DNA of 64,000 nt from Nilaparvata lugens (GCF_014356525.2 NC_052515.1:25780065-25844064), one strand, 5' to 3'; counted from the stretch's first letter, positions 32,825 through 44,415 are shown. The notes: generated by a model not told the origin, from the letters alone. Numbers and translations: made by a program.

Positions 32825-33306
32825 CTTCTTCTTCTTCTCGTTCTTCTTCTTCTTCTTCTTCTTCATCTTCTTCTAGGTCATTTTCTATTCATCTCCAGAT
32901 TATTTCTTTAAGATGTGAATATTTCCTATTTTAGTAATAATAATGTGGAATATTTCTTCCCTGTTTGGTTCTGAATCATCTCAATTTAAAAATCCACTTT
33001 TTGAAATTGATTACGGACTGACAATTTTGTGAAGTGAACAACTACAATTGTGTCTACTACTTTTGAACTACTATTGAACTACTACTTTGTTATAAAGCTT
33101 TTCGTTTCATTTTCTAGTTATTTTAAGGATTTTTTCAAGCAACTCTCACCAGCGGGCAAAGATTTTTCTTTCTGCTGGTGATGCCTAGAAATGTTATAAT
33201 TGTTTTTTCTGCTCTCATGTATATGCATGTATGTGTAATATTGTATTATGAACATTTTATTTTTATTTTTGCTCGTGTATGTATGTGTATGAGTAAATTA
33301 TTGTTT
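32526..33306. repeat. Pyrimidine-rich stretch then AT-rich DNA
   Basis: 32526-32880 is dominated by TTC-type runs; 32890-33300 holds nothing recognised. Confidence 0.6.
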
Positions 33307-33491
33307 GAATGAAAAATACTAAGATATTGTCAAAAAACCACTGATTTATTGATAATTAGAAAGACCGGTTTCGGTTATTAAACCATTGTCAATCTATGAT
33401 AAACTTTATCAGGTGTAATAACCGAAACCGGTCTTTTTAATTATCAATGAATCAGTGGTTTTTTGACAATTTCTTAGTCTTTTTCATTCAA
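33307..33491. mobile_element. 185-bp hairpin related to the ATTGTCAAAACC family
   Basis: Arms: ATTGTCAAAAAACCACTGAT, AAGACCGGTTTCGGTTATTA and their complements. The loop includes ATCTATGATAAACTTTATC. It shares CAAAA-CCACT and GGTTTCGGTT with the 23.86-kb element. Confidence 0.85.
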
Positions 33492-33569
33492 TATGAATAA
33501 TTACCATAATATCAACTTCTCAACTACACAAAAAGCGAAATTATTGTTTGTTTTCTTTTCGGCAATAAA

Positions 33570-33715
33570 TGAATTTGATTTGACAAGACTAACCTATTTC
33601 GTACTGTGTTTAACCTTATCTAAATTTGAGAGAGGAATAGCACAAGGTTACCTTATTTTCTCCCTCCCCATCATTTTGATGATGTACTTATTTATTGTAT
33701 GAATCAATAAAGAAT
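33570..33715 (+). mobile_element. S3 retroposon tail, plus copy
   Basis: ACCTATTTCGTACTGTGTTT, CCTTATCTAAATTTGAGAGA, GGAATAGCACAAGGTTACC, CATTTTGATGATGTAC and an AATCAATAAAGAATAATAAA tail. Confidence 0.75.
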
Positions 33716-34194
33716 AATAAAGATAGGTGATGAATACAAAATATGTGAAAGAACAGCAAGTTAAAAAAGTCGTACACGGCAAAGAATGAGTTGATTAATA
33801 GAAATTAAATTTGATTTGATTTCTCAAATTCATCAAGCAAACACACACTTATTAACCAATCACTGAGCTCACTACATACTCTCTTATTGTTAAAGAGACA
33901 AACACCAAATATGTGGCGGAATTTCCAGTTGAAAAAGTTATCCACGGAAAAGAATGAATGAGCTGCAGATCACTTAATTAAATTCTCAAACTCGATCGAC
34001 GCTTAAACGCTGCACACTGTTTGTTCGCAAGAAGAAAACAAAACAGCAAACTTTCGACGTTGCGTGGGAATGGACGAATTAATTTCAAAAGGATTTCGAC
34101 GAAGAAAAAATCACCGAGAGCATAAATTAAATTCACTTTTGAGCAGTTCACAGCAGCGTAGCGAGCTTGCGAGAGAGAGGGATAGAGAGACACA

Positions 34195-34232
34195 GATAGA
34201 TAGAGAAAGAGAGAGAGAGAGAGAGAGTGAGA
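34195..34232. repeat. (GA)n microsatellite
   Basis: GA-rich run inside a chance open frame at 34064-34369 that shows no other coding feature. Confidence 0.85.
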
Positions 34233-35719
34233 GTTTGTTTAGAATGACTTTTGAACTTAGCCAACTTTTTCAGCGCAACTTCATTGATAGCTTTTATCGT
34301 GACGGCGACGTTAACTCCCTTAATGAGTTTGACGTAACTGGCGAGTGGCTTGCAAAAATTAAAAAATAATTACTTAATCTTCGAAGATTTGTTTATGGTG
34401 CAAAACTTCATGAGCGAAACTTTTTCCCCGCGATTAGTGAGAGAGTTCCAAACTCATGTGTTCACTTTTTCACTAGAAAGTCGATGCGGATTTGAGATGA
34501 TATCATTATGGTTTAAATAAGTGGAGGGATCGTTATACTTTTCTCCTTCGATAAAATTAGTAAAATCTTTTTTAAAAAGTAGAAGCATCCAATTTTGTTA
34601 GTCAGGTTTTGAATAGGATTATAATTGTCATAAACTCATTACAGCAATACGTTACATAGTTTATTTCATGCCATTTCAAATCGCCCCCTTTAAAAACTTT
34701 AAAGACTTTCACAGTTTAAAAACTCTTTCTCTTACAGTTTAAAACTGTTTTTCATACAGTTACAGATATTTAGAAAGATAGTATAAGATGGGATAAGGGA
34801 ATAACAGGAAATTTTACCTGTATTGATGAAGAATTCGGGTTACTCTTAATTAACAAGGATTAACGTAAAACAAATGATGATGCAGTACTTGAAATGGGGT
34901 TTCTCACTCGAGTGATAAATTGAGTAATTTTAAAAAAATTCTTCAGCACGGAATAATTTGCTGCGTGGTAGTGGTAGTAGTAATTGGTTGAATGAATTTA
35001 CATATTGAATGAAGGACAACCCTCACAACTTCATTCATAAATGAAAAAATACTATTAAGAAACTGAAGAAATACTATCGATTACAACATAATTCTCACTT
35101 TACAATGAGTTAGAACTTGACTATAGAACAGCAAAGTTGAGAATTTTGAGAATGAAATCATGCGATTGGTACCAACCTAATTAGCTGACCTTTACTCACT
35201 CATCCAACATTTATAATAATCGAATACAACCGATGTATTAAACTATATAAATATAAATACAAATCTTGAATCAAGTCTTGAAAATGGCATGAATGTCCGA
35301 AACATGTTGTGATGAAATGATTCAAATAGGGTACTGAGATTTGTATCAATTTATATTTATATTACAAGTAGCCCTAAACAGAAAGGAGACTATTAAACTA
35401 TAATATTGTATTCATACTACAGGTAGACCATCACCAACAGAACATTATTTACTTCATCCAATTCCATCCCTAGTTTATACTGTATAGTAATTCATGTTTA
35501 AAATATCAATATTCTATTTGAAGTTGTAGTTTTGAGTACTGATATTTCAGTCTCACCTGTAGTTCCAATGGAAAATCGTAAATAAATAAATAAATAGAGT
35601 AGTGTAGAGAGAGTAATAGTGTAATACAATAAAATCCAACAATACTATCGACAAAATCGTCTATATCCCACAGCCATTTTCACAGAATAGTCAAACAACG
35701 AAACCCACAGAGTTTAGAA

Positions 35720-35756
<37 letters not shown>

Positions 35757-35999
35757 TAGAGTGTGAGAGAGAGTCAGAGTTCAGAGAAAGAGTGAAGCGT
35801 AGTGAATAAAATATGGAGTCTGCCTGTTGTGAGATTTACTTCACTGTCAGCATTCCTCATGTACAACATCAATGCTACCCATTCAAACTCTTCTGAAAGT
35901 TATAAGTGAATTGTATAGCACAGTCACCAAAATCCATCCATTCGATACACACAGATTAAATATACAGGATAAGTGTGCAGTCAATGTTAGGGCTGGTCC
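34233..35999. other. Mostly unassigned AT-rich DNA
   Basis: 35275-35385 carries the AACATGTTGTGATGAAATG / GGGTACTGAGAT repeat. (GA)n lies at 35714-35775. No gene was seen. Confidence 0.5.
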
Positions 36000-36140
36000 C
36001 ATGCAGTGGCGATGAATTTCTGAGTGGATGTGAATTTTTGCAGTCTGAGTGGATGTGAAGGTTTGCAGTGGGACACAATATGGTTGATACAATCTGAGTG
36101 GATGTGAATTTTCGCAGTGGGACACAATATGGTTGACGCA
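36000..36140. repeat. Short tandem repeat, CTGAGTGGATGTGAA units
   Basis: CTGAGTGGATGTGAA occurs three times and GTGGGACACAATATGGTTGA twice; two staggered units of about 60 bp. Confidence 0.8.
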
Positions 36141-36475
36141 ATGGTTGACGGTTGTGAAGTGATTCAGAAAGCTTTATTGGTGTGAATTATTTGTGATTGT
36201 GTTGGAGGCTGCAGTGGAACGGATTGGAGTGGTTTTGATACTGCAAAGCTGCTGAATGGTGTTATTACGTTATTGTCATAGCTATTTCTAGTTCCTAACA
36301 AGAGATGGTTATGATATTATGCAATAATATGGGAAGCTATTCACATGGCTGCGTTCATGCTTAATTATTGCGGAATAGAGACTTTGAAAATTGATGATGA
36401 ATTGCGATGAATTTATGAATTGAAGTGAACAAGTGGTAAATGAATTGATGGTATCAATGGTTTCAGTGGGTAACT

Positions 36476-36596
36476 AAAAAGCAGTCGTTAGGTCATGTCA
36501 GAGGCCCTGAAATTGATCAGTGGCGACCTGAAAACTCTGACACCAGACCTGAGCCAGCCAGGTCACTCGATATTATTATTATTATTTTTTAGTGGG
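36476..36596 (+). mobile_element. Non-LTR retrotransposon 3' end with (ATT)n tail
   Basis: AAAGCAGTCGTTAGGTCATG, CAGAGGCCCTGAAATTG, ACTCTGACACCAGACCTGAG, CCAGGTCACTCGAT, then ATTATTATTATT. I recognise this as the kind of 3' end found on many animal non-LTR elements; the clade is not resolved. Confidence 0.65.
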
Positions 36597-36809
36597 TAAC
36601 TGGAAACATAGAGTAGAGATACCATTGAATTCATTTTATTTTAATTTTTTTTCTTGTGTATCGATATATTTATCTCTTCTAGATACTAGCACAAAATACA
36701 AATACAGCATTTATGAATATTTGTATTCTGTGATACTAGTAACTGAAAACTAGAGGTGAAAGTAGACTCATTTTTGTACTAAATATTCATTTGCATTCGT
36801 CGATGGTTA

Positions 36810-36935
36810 TATTTTCTTTATTCATTCATTTATACAATAAGTACATTATCAAAATGATAGGGAGAGGAAAAATAAGGTAACCTTGTGCTATTCCTTTCCC
36901 AAATTTAGATAACACATAGTTCGAAATAGGTTAAG
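36810..36935 (-). mobile_element. S3 retroposon tail, minus copy 2
   Basis: Same landmarks as 32405-32525: TAGGGAGAGGAAAAATAAGG, CTTGTGCTATTCC, CCCAAATTTAGATAA and GTTCGAAATAGG. Confidence 0.7.
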
Positions 36936-37279
36936 TATTGTAGTTCTTCAATTCACAAAATTTTCAGTCCTCAAGTATTTTCACAAAGTAGATTTTCAAA
37001 TTTAGATGAGATCTTCTATGTAGCTTTTATTATTTATTTTGGATGGCTAGTAACAATTTAATGTTCAGATATTAAAACGGGTGAGATTTCAAGCTTTTAT
37101 CAAGCGAAATTTAAAATTTCAATCTAATCTTTGTCAAATTACGCGAAAATGTTGCAATTAATGGTGATTTGGGTGTGATATTTTTGTTTTTTATTCTGTT
37201 TTTAACCGTCGGAATTTAAAGTTCTTAGTTTTCGTTGTTTTTTGGTGAAAATGGACTGAATTTTAGAAAAGTGAAACCA

Positions 37280-37410
37280 TAACCCTATTTCGGACTTGTT
37301 TCGGACCCTAATGTTATCTAAATGTGGGAGAGAAATAGTACAAGGAGTATCCTTAGTTTTTCTCTCCCAATAAGTGCTACTTTGTAAAAATTATAAATAA
37401 ATAATAGGTG
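37280..37410 (+). mobile_element. S3 retroposon tail, plus copy 2
   Basis: CCTATTTCGGACTTG, ATGTTATCTAAATGTGGGAG, AGAAATAGTACAAGGAG, TTTTTCTCTCCCAATAAG and a TAAATAAATAATAGG tail. Confidence 0.7.
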
Positions 37411-37815
37411 AAATTAGATAAATACGAATAATGCAAACTGAAGACTTGGGATCACAATTATTCATTCGGGTGAGTTGGTAGGATATACGAGTAAAATTTA
37501 AGGGAAAATTCTCGAATGTGCTTTCACAGTGGATTTGGGATCCAGTAATTTGGGACCAGATTTTGGAGCAAGTAATTAACTTCAAATGTAATGAATGAAT
37601 AATGAATCAATCAATAAAGTTGATATGGATAGTTTTACTTGAAGTTTTTATCAATAGGTTCAATTAACTAAATACCACAAACTGGGAACATGGGATCTTA
37701 CATTCATCAGGGTAAGTTGGTATAATATGGGGAAAATTGTTGAAACTTCCACAGTGCAAGACATCAACTACAAATATAATGAATGAATCAATAAAGCTGT
37801 TATCGATCATTTCCT
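37410..37815. repeat. Two-unit tandem duplication, about 200 bp, diverged
   Basis: Units share AACTGRRRACWTGGGATC, CATTCRGGGTRAGTTGGTA, ACTTCAAATGTAATGAATGA-like sequence and AATCAATAAAG. Confidence 0.7.
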
Positions 37816-37889
37816 TTTGAAAAATTGCTGGATTTACAACATGGACGATATTTGGAAGATAACACAGAAGACATTCAGATGGAGGTTAA

Positions 37890-38050
37890 AAGGCATACTT
37901 TTCAAACGAATAGTAAGACCTAGAAATTGAAAACAAGCAAAAATTGTGTTTTTCTTGACTGATATTTAGAGGCATACTTTTCAAACAACGAATTGTGAAC
38001 CCTAGAAATTGAAAACAAGCAAAAAAATTGTGCTCTTCATTATTGATATT
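37890..38050. repeat. Two-unit tandem duplication, about 80 bp, next to a cadherin donor
   Basis: AGGCATACTTTTCAAAC, CCTAGAAATTGAAAACAAGC, AATTGTG and ACTGATATTT occur twice. It ends about 30 bp from the splice donor of exon 38080-38187. Confidence 0.85.
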
Positions 38051-38079
38051 TTTTCAAATCATTGAAATGTAAATCTTAC

Positions 38080-38187
38080 CTGTAAACTGGAATGTAGTGG
38101 AGCAACCCCATGATCCTGAGCAACAACAGTCAACCAGAAATGAGTCTTTGTTTCAGCATCCAATACAGCCAGTGTGCGAATATTTCC
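38080..38187 (-). CDS. kug: Fat-like cadherin, internal exon (36 codons, most 5' exon seen)
   Basis: Reads GNIRTLAVLDAETKTHFWLT, then VVAQDHGVAPLHSSLQ. It covers the TGxI...LD.E.....L.V.A.D.G strands of a cadherin repeat. Remembered FAT1 has a G.IKT..PLDYETTKSYWLTV block, then YATDRGVVPLYSTIE and the next linker, so it directly precedes the 18364-18571 exon. The minus-strand acceptor ends ATCTGTTTTGCAG and the donor is GTAAGATT. At 108 bp it is phase 0 to phase 0 and joins VFISVGNVNDNVP without a gap. Upstream exons were not found between 38188 and 64000. Confidence 0.85.
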
Positions 38188-38269
38188 CTGCAAAACAGAT
38201 AAATTTCAAATTAGACAACGCTAATAATTATCCTGTTATCAAACAGTATAACAGGCAGCATATCAAGAA

Positions 38270-38760
38270 GTCGATCCTCTGGAGTGAGAACCGTCTCATG
38301 ACTATATTTGGAGTACTTGGATAATTTAAATCACCATCTCAAACAGGTCTAGTACCTCGAGATGCTAATACGCAATTGGCATTTCATTTTATCTTGTAAT
38401 AGTATTTTCCCATGTTGTAAAATTTGTATTGATTTTATTATGTATTTCTAAGATGTTGTATATATCTATATACGTATCATATCTATATATGTATTTCTAA
38501 GATGTTGTGATTTTTTTATTTCTGTCAATAAAACATTTTCATTTCCACTTGGGCGTGGCTAGTCTCGGCGAATGACAGGCGAGCTCATTCATTGGTCAAT
38601 AACAAACGGCCAATCATAGGGCTTCTAACCCACTATCTATATTCTGCTGCTCAATGTTTAAGCTTTCAGTTTACTAGTGATTGACAATGATGTAACAACC
38701 GCAAATAGTATTTCAAATGGTTTTAATGAATTAGTGGTTTTGACAATTCCATTTCATGTC
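38270..38760. mobile_element. Inverted-repeat family member (ATTGTCAAAACC ends), right part
   Basis: The right end carries GTTTAAGCTTTCAGTTTACT, GATTGACAATGATGTAACAA and ATTAGTGGTTTTGACAAT, complementary to the left end at 23857. 38280-38320 and 38550-38590 match the inner GACCATATTTGGAATACTTG and GCCTAGTCTAGGCCAATGAC of that copy, with unrelated AT-rich DNA between. Confidence 0.65.
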
Positions 38761-39170
38761 ATTTTCATTTTATTAACTTCCAGTTGTTGGTTTTTATCCA
38801 AGAATGAATCACTGAACTGAATAAATCAATGAATTGTAGTGTGACTGATTTATCAACTCAATCGATCTTCATTCCAGATAAAATTCCTCAGAAACTTTTT
38901 CTCCAAGAAGAATTAAAACCATACGCAGAAACACATGAACTATAATGCAAAATCATACAGTCAACCAAACAAACTATATATTGAGATTCAGGTTATAAAG
39001 TCAGCATCTGATCAACATTGTTTTGGTATTCTTGTCTATCATTAGACAAAACAGATAGCTCAATACAAATCAAATTCTGCACCGTTGCAAAAAAGTTTGT
39101 AAGCTATGAAGAAATAATATAATAGACTACCAATATATTTCATTGCAATTATGATATGTATCATTAAATC
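38761..39170. other. Intronic or upstream DNA with one repeat fragment
   Basis: 38975-39065 carries AAAGTCAGCATCTGATCAAC and TCTTGTCTATCATTAGACAA, related to the array at 10385. Nothing else was seen. Confidence 0.5.
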
Positions 39171-39605
39171 AATATCGGGGCACCGAGCTTCGCTAGTTAT
39201 TTTTATTTATTGATAAACAGAATCATGACTTACTTTATCATAGTAGGGTATGACAGAACACAATTCTCTAAAACGATCGTGTTTATATTCTACAGCTGGC
39301 TATACGTCAGCTTATGAATTTCGGGGATGCGATATTTTGATTTTCCATAGAATCACTTTCCATAGCTCACTTTTTACTATCCACAGACGACGAAAGTCTC
39401 AGCTGTTTCAGCCAAGGATGAATTATCGTATTAATGTTGTTTAGCGAGTTTACCAAGGATGAGACCTAGTGCAATCGGAATTTCATATCATAAACCTAAT
39501 ATGTTCCAAATTTCGTGAGAATCGTTAGAGCCGTTTTGGGGAACCGTTAAACATAAATAACCAGAAATAAATATACAGAAATTGCTCGCTTAATATAATA
39601 GGATA
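39171..39605 (+). mobile_element. Element G (AATATCGGGGCACCGAGCTT), copy 1
   Basis: AATATCGGGGCACCGAGCTT, CTAAAACGATCGTGTTTA, CAGCTGGCTATACGTCAGC, CAGCCAAGGATGAATTATC, GAGACCTAGTGCAATCGGAA and ATCGTTAGAGCCGTTTTGGG, with a TATATACAGAAATTGC-like 3' region. The reverse copy at about 57225-57735 shares all of these. No coding capacity was seen. Confidence 0.75.
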
Positions 39606-39810
39606 GGAGGATATATTTCCTGGATGAGTGGAATATAATTTCAGAATAATTGATCATTACTCATAGGGCCGGTTTCCGAGCTCGGGATTTAGCTAAGTTC
39701 TAGACTTTAAACAGCTGGAGTCAGAAAATTGGCTTTCCGAAATGGGGCATAGTAGCAATCATATTCACAGTCACGTTAAAATTAAATTTTGAAGAACTAG
39801 AAAATTCATT

Positions 39811-40265
39811 TTTCGCCACACTGCACAGAAAGCAGCTGTTTTCCAGTCCCTACGTAGATCTGAAAGACCTTGTTTGCAGACAACTCCCGTCTGACATAAC
39901 AAACAGGTTTCTTTCCAGCCGCTCATGGAAGTCCGTAGTTAATAAGTCATCTGCTAGATCGGGCGAGTGTCAACTTTCTTCATCTGAAGTCTCTATTACT
40001 TCAGTTCGAATTTCGAATCAAACTAATTCAGCATTTGCTTCGCAACCATTTTTATTCAATTATTTATTGTTGATAAGCGCATTCCGAATTTTCAAAAATG
40101 CTTGAAGATGACAACGCCCATGATATTCCAAGTGAAATTTTAAAAGAATCTGAAATCCTGACTGCAAATCTTCTACCACTAAAATCAAGAGATAGGTACA
40201 ATAACGAGTATTCTTTGTTTTGTATTCTTTATTTATTTTGTCAGTAATACCTGTAGTGTGGCGAA
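39811..40265. mobile_element. CGCCACACT-bounded module, copy A (divergent small ORFs)
   Basis: Bounded by TTTCGCCACACTGCA and TGTAGTGTGGCGAA in inverted orientation. Copy B is at 60229-60711, reversed. The plus ORF here is intact (40098-40247). The minus ORF reads the equivalent of TSDEES and then meets a stop, so it is broken. Sequence outward to about 40400 (GGCCTACGGCCTCGGACTTG) is also shared with copy B (60096-60228). Confidence 0.75.
40098..40247 (+). CDS. Small ORF MLEDDNAHDIP, module copy A (49 aa)
   Basis: Reads MLEDDNAHDIPSEILKESEI, then LTANLLPLKSRDRYNNEYSL and a hydrophobic end FCILYLFCQ. The same protein start occurs in copy B on the minus strand with four differences (D/N, R/H, D/N, K/E) over the first 38 residues. 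The LLPLKSRDRY..EY pattern is reminiscent of the N-terminal LP.KS...Y...Y..F segment of transposon-encoded tyrosine recombinases; that is inference from memory. It may be a truncated first exon or gene start rather than a complete gene. Function unknown. Confidence 0.4.
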   Translation: MLEDDNAHDIPSEILKESEILTANLLPLKSRDRYNNEYSLFCILYLFCQ

Positions 40266-40448
40266 GAATATTTTTTGCACCACGGGCAAAAATGTTTTTC
40301 TGGCTCTCAATCTTTTCTAGTCCTTGGCCTACGGCCTCGGACTTGAAATCCGATTTTGAGCCGGAAAAATCTCATTTTCTGCTCTAGGTGCAGAATATAC
40401 TATTTCTGGATGAATGGAATATATATTTAAGAATTGATCATTACTCCT

Positions 40449-40985
40449 AGGGCCGGTTTCCGAGCTCGGAATTTAGCTATGTTCTAGACTTTAAACAGCT
40501 GGAGTCAGAAAATTGACTTTCTGAAATGAGGCATAGTCACAGTCACATTAAAATTAAATTTCGAAGAACTAGAAAATTGAACTCAAAATAAAATAAAGAT
40601 TCAATAAAGATTAAATAAAATAAGTTTCAGCTATTTTGAATTATTCAGGAATGTTTAATTTCATCAAGGAAAAACGTTTCCAATTATGGAAATGAGAAAA
40701 TGAAGATTGTCGAAAGGTGCGTACAGATATACACGCTGTGAACATGAGCAATTCATTTTTAATCAGCTGATGCCAAGCTTTCTATATCTGTATCTTACCG
40801 TTTCTGTAAAAATACAGATATAATCAGCTGTTTAAAAGTGAATTGCTCATGTTCACGGCGCGTATATATGTACGCACCTATAAAAACTGCGACTATGCGC
40901 CCTGTTTCGGAAAGCCAATTTTCTGACTCCAGCTATTTAAAGTCTGGAACTTAGCTGAATCCCGAGCTCGGGAACTTGGCCCTTA
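40449..40985. mobile_element. Inverted-repeat element, AGGGCCGGTTTCCGAGCTCG ends, with nested MITE
   Basis: Arms of about 75 bp: AGGGCCGGTTTCCGAGCTCG, CTTTAAACAGCTGGAGTCAG, AAAATTGACTTTC and their near complements at 40905-40985. The MITE at 40715-40879 sits inside. Confidence 0.8.
40715..40879. mobile_element. Hairpin MITE, AGGTGCGTACAGATAT ends (copy 3, reverse orientation)
   Basis: Arms match 16597-16767. The loop (TGATGCCAAGCTTTCTATAT, CTTACCGTTTCTGTAAAAAT) is the reverse complement of the loop in copies 1 and 2, so only the loop reveals its orientation. Confidence 0.85.
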
Positions 40986-42590
40986 GTCTATTAACAAAAA
41001 TCTTAAGTTTATGGTTAATCTTTAATTAATATCAGATCAGATATAATGGGATAATTTAAGTCACAACTAACTAAAACCAAAGAGAATTACTTATTTGTGC
41101 AACTAGTGTGCAAAGTGACAGTTTGCTGCACTGAAAGAAACGTTTACACCCGAGCCGAGTGCAGCAGAGGAACTTTGCTCACGTATTTCACATTGAACTT
41201 TTCCTACAGTTACCATTGAATATGAGAAGTGGTTGATTAAATGATTATGGGTAAAATGATGGCTGAAATCCATCAAATGTTTGTGTGTGTGATGCTGTTA
41301 TTAATAACAACCTCAATTCATCTAAAAAATAATAATCCAATTGAAGTTGAAAATTCTCAGCCAAAGTTCTCATTTTTATTCATTCAAGAATCAGAAAATA
41401 CAGATAGAACCAAAAATTCGCATTCAAAATACACGCCAACAGCTGATTGAGATGGCTGCAAGATGGCTGAACCGACAAGCGCGTGACCTAGTGGGAAGAA
41501 TCTTACCTAAGTTTGTTCCAACCAGCACAAAAAGTACTGGAACAGGATTCAGAAATTTAGACTTTTGCTCAAATTACCGAGAAAAATGCTCAAAGTAAAC
41601 TGAAAAATATTTATAGAAATAACATAGACAACAGAGAATATTTATTGTAGTATTGTTATGTTTTTTATTATTTTTATTTATATGAATATTGAACGGTAAT
41701 CATTTAACCTCAAAATAAGAATTTTATAATGTACATTTGCTACTTTTCTCATTTCTTGCAGTTGAAATAATAATTATCAATGGAAAAGAACTATTATTTA
41801 TTATTAAATTATGAAAATTCGAAAATGTTGATTATTTAATTATGATTTAGATGAATATTATTCTTGGATCTCTAGATTGGGATTTTATCATAAATGTAGG
41901 GTAGCCATTGAAATGATTCTTATCTAAATCTAACCACAGTCATTGTTACCAACTTAATTTTTGTTTTTGTGCACTAATCCTCCATATAACCCACCAACTA
42001 TTGTGTGTTGCCATGTTGCAAATCTGGAGTGCAGAAACAAATTTTCCTGCACTAGAGCGGAAAAGTAAATCTTTGGGTATTGTAATCAGTAAAGGAACAG
42101 CAACTTTCCGAGGTAGCTGTAGGAAAAAAATATTTCTTTTAAATGTGTCTCCGTTAATTGGTTAGTCTCTGCTACTACAGAAGGCCGTGGAAACAATATG
42201 TTTCGGTAATTTTTACCGACTTCATAACTTGGTCCTAACTATATATGTTCATATTAAAGACTGAGAGAGTTTTAGTGTGAAAAATTGACTCAATCAATCT
42301 GCGCACGCTATCAAATATCAAAAGTGACTACTATTGGTGATAGATGGCAGAAGGTGGATGGTAGATGTGTGTGTGTGTGTGTTGGGGTGCAAGCAGCCAG
42401 TTACTGCTTAATTTGACCTCAATAAATTTTCTCCAGTTGGATGGATGTACCTGCCTTCAACACCAACCCCACAGCACATGTTACTGCCCTACCTCATCCC
42501 CTACCTACGTCCACCCTTTTCCTGCACCTTACATTCCACCATCTCAAGATTTTCGTGTTCTTTTCTTCCAGTTCATCTTACTTTCTTTTT
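40986..42590. other. Unassigned stretch, no gene
   Basis: Short frames at 41241-41598 lack recognisable motifs. (GT)n lies at 42367-42381. Possible repeat remnants near 41100-41180 and 42000-42130 could not be defined. Confidence 0.4.
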
Positions 42591-43041
42591 TCTTGTCCTG
42601 CAACTACGTCTCTACTTCTTTCTTCTGCTGCTTAATATATTATAGCTTCTTCTTTTACTTCTTCTTCTTCTTCTCTTTCCTCTTCTTCTCCCTCTTTTTC
42701 TTCTGCTCCTCTTCCACCTTCTCCTCCTCTTTCACCTCCTTTCTTTTCTCCTTCTCCTCATCCTTCTTCAACGCCTAGTACTTCTCTGCCATGTTCTTGT
42801 TCTTTTTCTCCTCCTTTTTCTCCTCCTCTCTTTCCTCCTGCTCACCCTCTCACTCCTCCTCCTCCGTCTCCGCCACACTCTTCTTCTTCTTCTTCTGTTC
42901 CTCTTTCTCCTTTTCCGCTTATCTTTCCTCCTGCTCCCCCTCTTCATGATCCATCCTTCTCCGCTTCTTTCTTCTTTTTCTTCTTCTCCTCCTCCTCCTC
43001 CTCCTTCTTCTTCTTCTTCTTCTTCTTCTTCTCTCTTCTTC

Positions 43042-43073
<32 letters not shown>

Positions 43074-43905
43074 CTTCTTCTTCTTCTTCTTCTTCTCTTC
43101 TTCTTCTTCTTCTTCTTCTTCTTCTTCTTCTTCTTCTTCTCTTCTTCTTCTTCTTCTTCTTCTTCTTTCTTCTTCTTCTTCTTCTTCTTCTTCTACTTCT
43201 CCTTCTTCTATTCCTTCTTCCTACTTTACTTCATCTACACATCCCAGATTTTTCTCAACTGTCTCTCTATCTATTGATTGTTGTTCTATATCTCCTTGTT
43301 TTTTTCTTCAGCCATCTTCTTTGCTTGGCCTTTTCTCCCTCTTCTACTCTTTCGTTTGTCTCAGTCTCCATTTCTTCATTTGATACTTCTCCCTCGTTTT
43401 ATTCTTCATATTTTTCTCCTCCTTTCTTATTGTCTTCTCCTCTCTGTTCGTTTTCTTCCAATTTTTCGATGTAAAAACACTTGATTTTTTTTCTTCTTCT
43501 TCCTCGTATTCTTACTTCTCACTGGTTCCTTCTCATTACTTCTATCTCTTATAACCTACTCAAATTTTCTATCTTTTGATAGCCTACTGCTTCCACCTTC
43601 GTAGTATTACTATCTGCATTCAAAGTATTTATTCTTCACATTACCTTCCCTCCTTTTACATTGTTCTAATTCTTCTTCTTCGCCATAAGTTCATTCTCTT
43701 TCCTCTTTCGGATTTTTCTTCTCTACATCTAATGTTCAACATCTTCTTTGTCTCCTCCGACTCATTCTATTTTTCTTTTCTGTCCTCATCTAATCCTATC
43801 CTTCTCCTCTTTTTCCACCTTATCCTACTTCTCACCCTCTCCTTCTTCTTTTTCTTCGTCATCTTCTTGTTCTTCTTACGCCAGCCATTAGCTCTCTCCG
43901 AAGCA
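42591..43905. repeat. 1.3-kb polypyrimidine tract with long (CTT)n
   Basis: C/T-rich on plus throughout. It has near-pure CTT runs at about 43003-43195, broken mainly by single dropped bases (CTTCTCTTCTT), which rotate the repeat frame. All frames through it are compositional. Confidence 0.92.
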
Positions 43906-44415
43906 ATAGCTCAGGGGAGCTAGAGTTCTTTTCGGACAGCCTTTCCAATGCCGTACGCTGTAATGTTCACAGCAAACCTAGAAACAAAGACTATACATCG
44001 ACTATACATAGATCCTACGTGTATGTTTCAATGTAGTCTTTAGCACTTTCAGATATATATTCTATATGAAACGCGAACCGTCTCCTTGTATTTATTCTCC
44101 CTACGTTTTTCTCTTATCCAACAAAAAGTTATTTTTCATCTTTTTCCCTTTCTTCAGTCTCTTTCATCGTCATTCTTGCTGATTTTTCAACGCAAACCGT
44201 CTCCTTGTACGTTTTTCTCTTATCCAACAAAAAATTATTTTTCTTCAATCTATTTTTCATCTATTTCCCTTTCTTCATTCTCTTTCATCGTCGTTCTTGT
44301 TGATTTTCCAAGACTTTTTCTCTCTTCGTTACCAGTTCTTGATTTTCTGTTCATCCTTATTATTTGTTCAAATTTTTCACCTCATTTTCAAATTATCTCT
44401 TCTCTACTACTCCTT
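43906..44415. repeat. Unassigned start, then two-unit tandem duplication (about 44065-44310)
   Basis: CGCRAACCGTCTCCTTGTA, CGTTTTTCTCTTATCCAAC, AAAAARTTATTTTTC and TTCTCTTTCATCGTCGTTCT-like blocks occur twice. 43905-43985 (GGAGCTAGAGTTCTTTTCGG) is GC-richer and unassigned. Confidence 0.65.

Larger units (their letters stand above)
39620..40575. repeat. Direct duplication flanking the divergent-ORF module (copy A)
   Basis: 39620-39808 and 40403-40580 share TGGATGARTGGAATATA, GATCATTACTC, AGGGCCGGTTTCCGAGCTCG, TAGACTTTAAACAGCTGGAG and GAAGAACTAGAAAATT. The CGCCACACT-bounded module lies between them. Confidence 0.75.

Noticed and set aside
35883..36141. Small repetitive peptides on minus
   Set aside because: Translation of the short CTGAGTGGATGTGAA tandem repeat.
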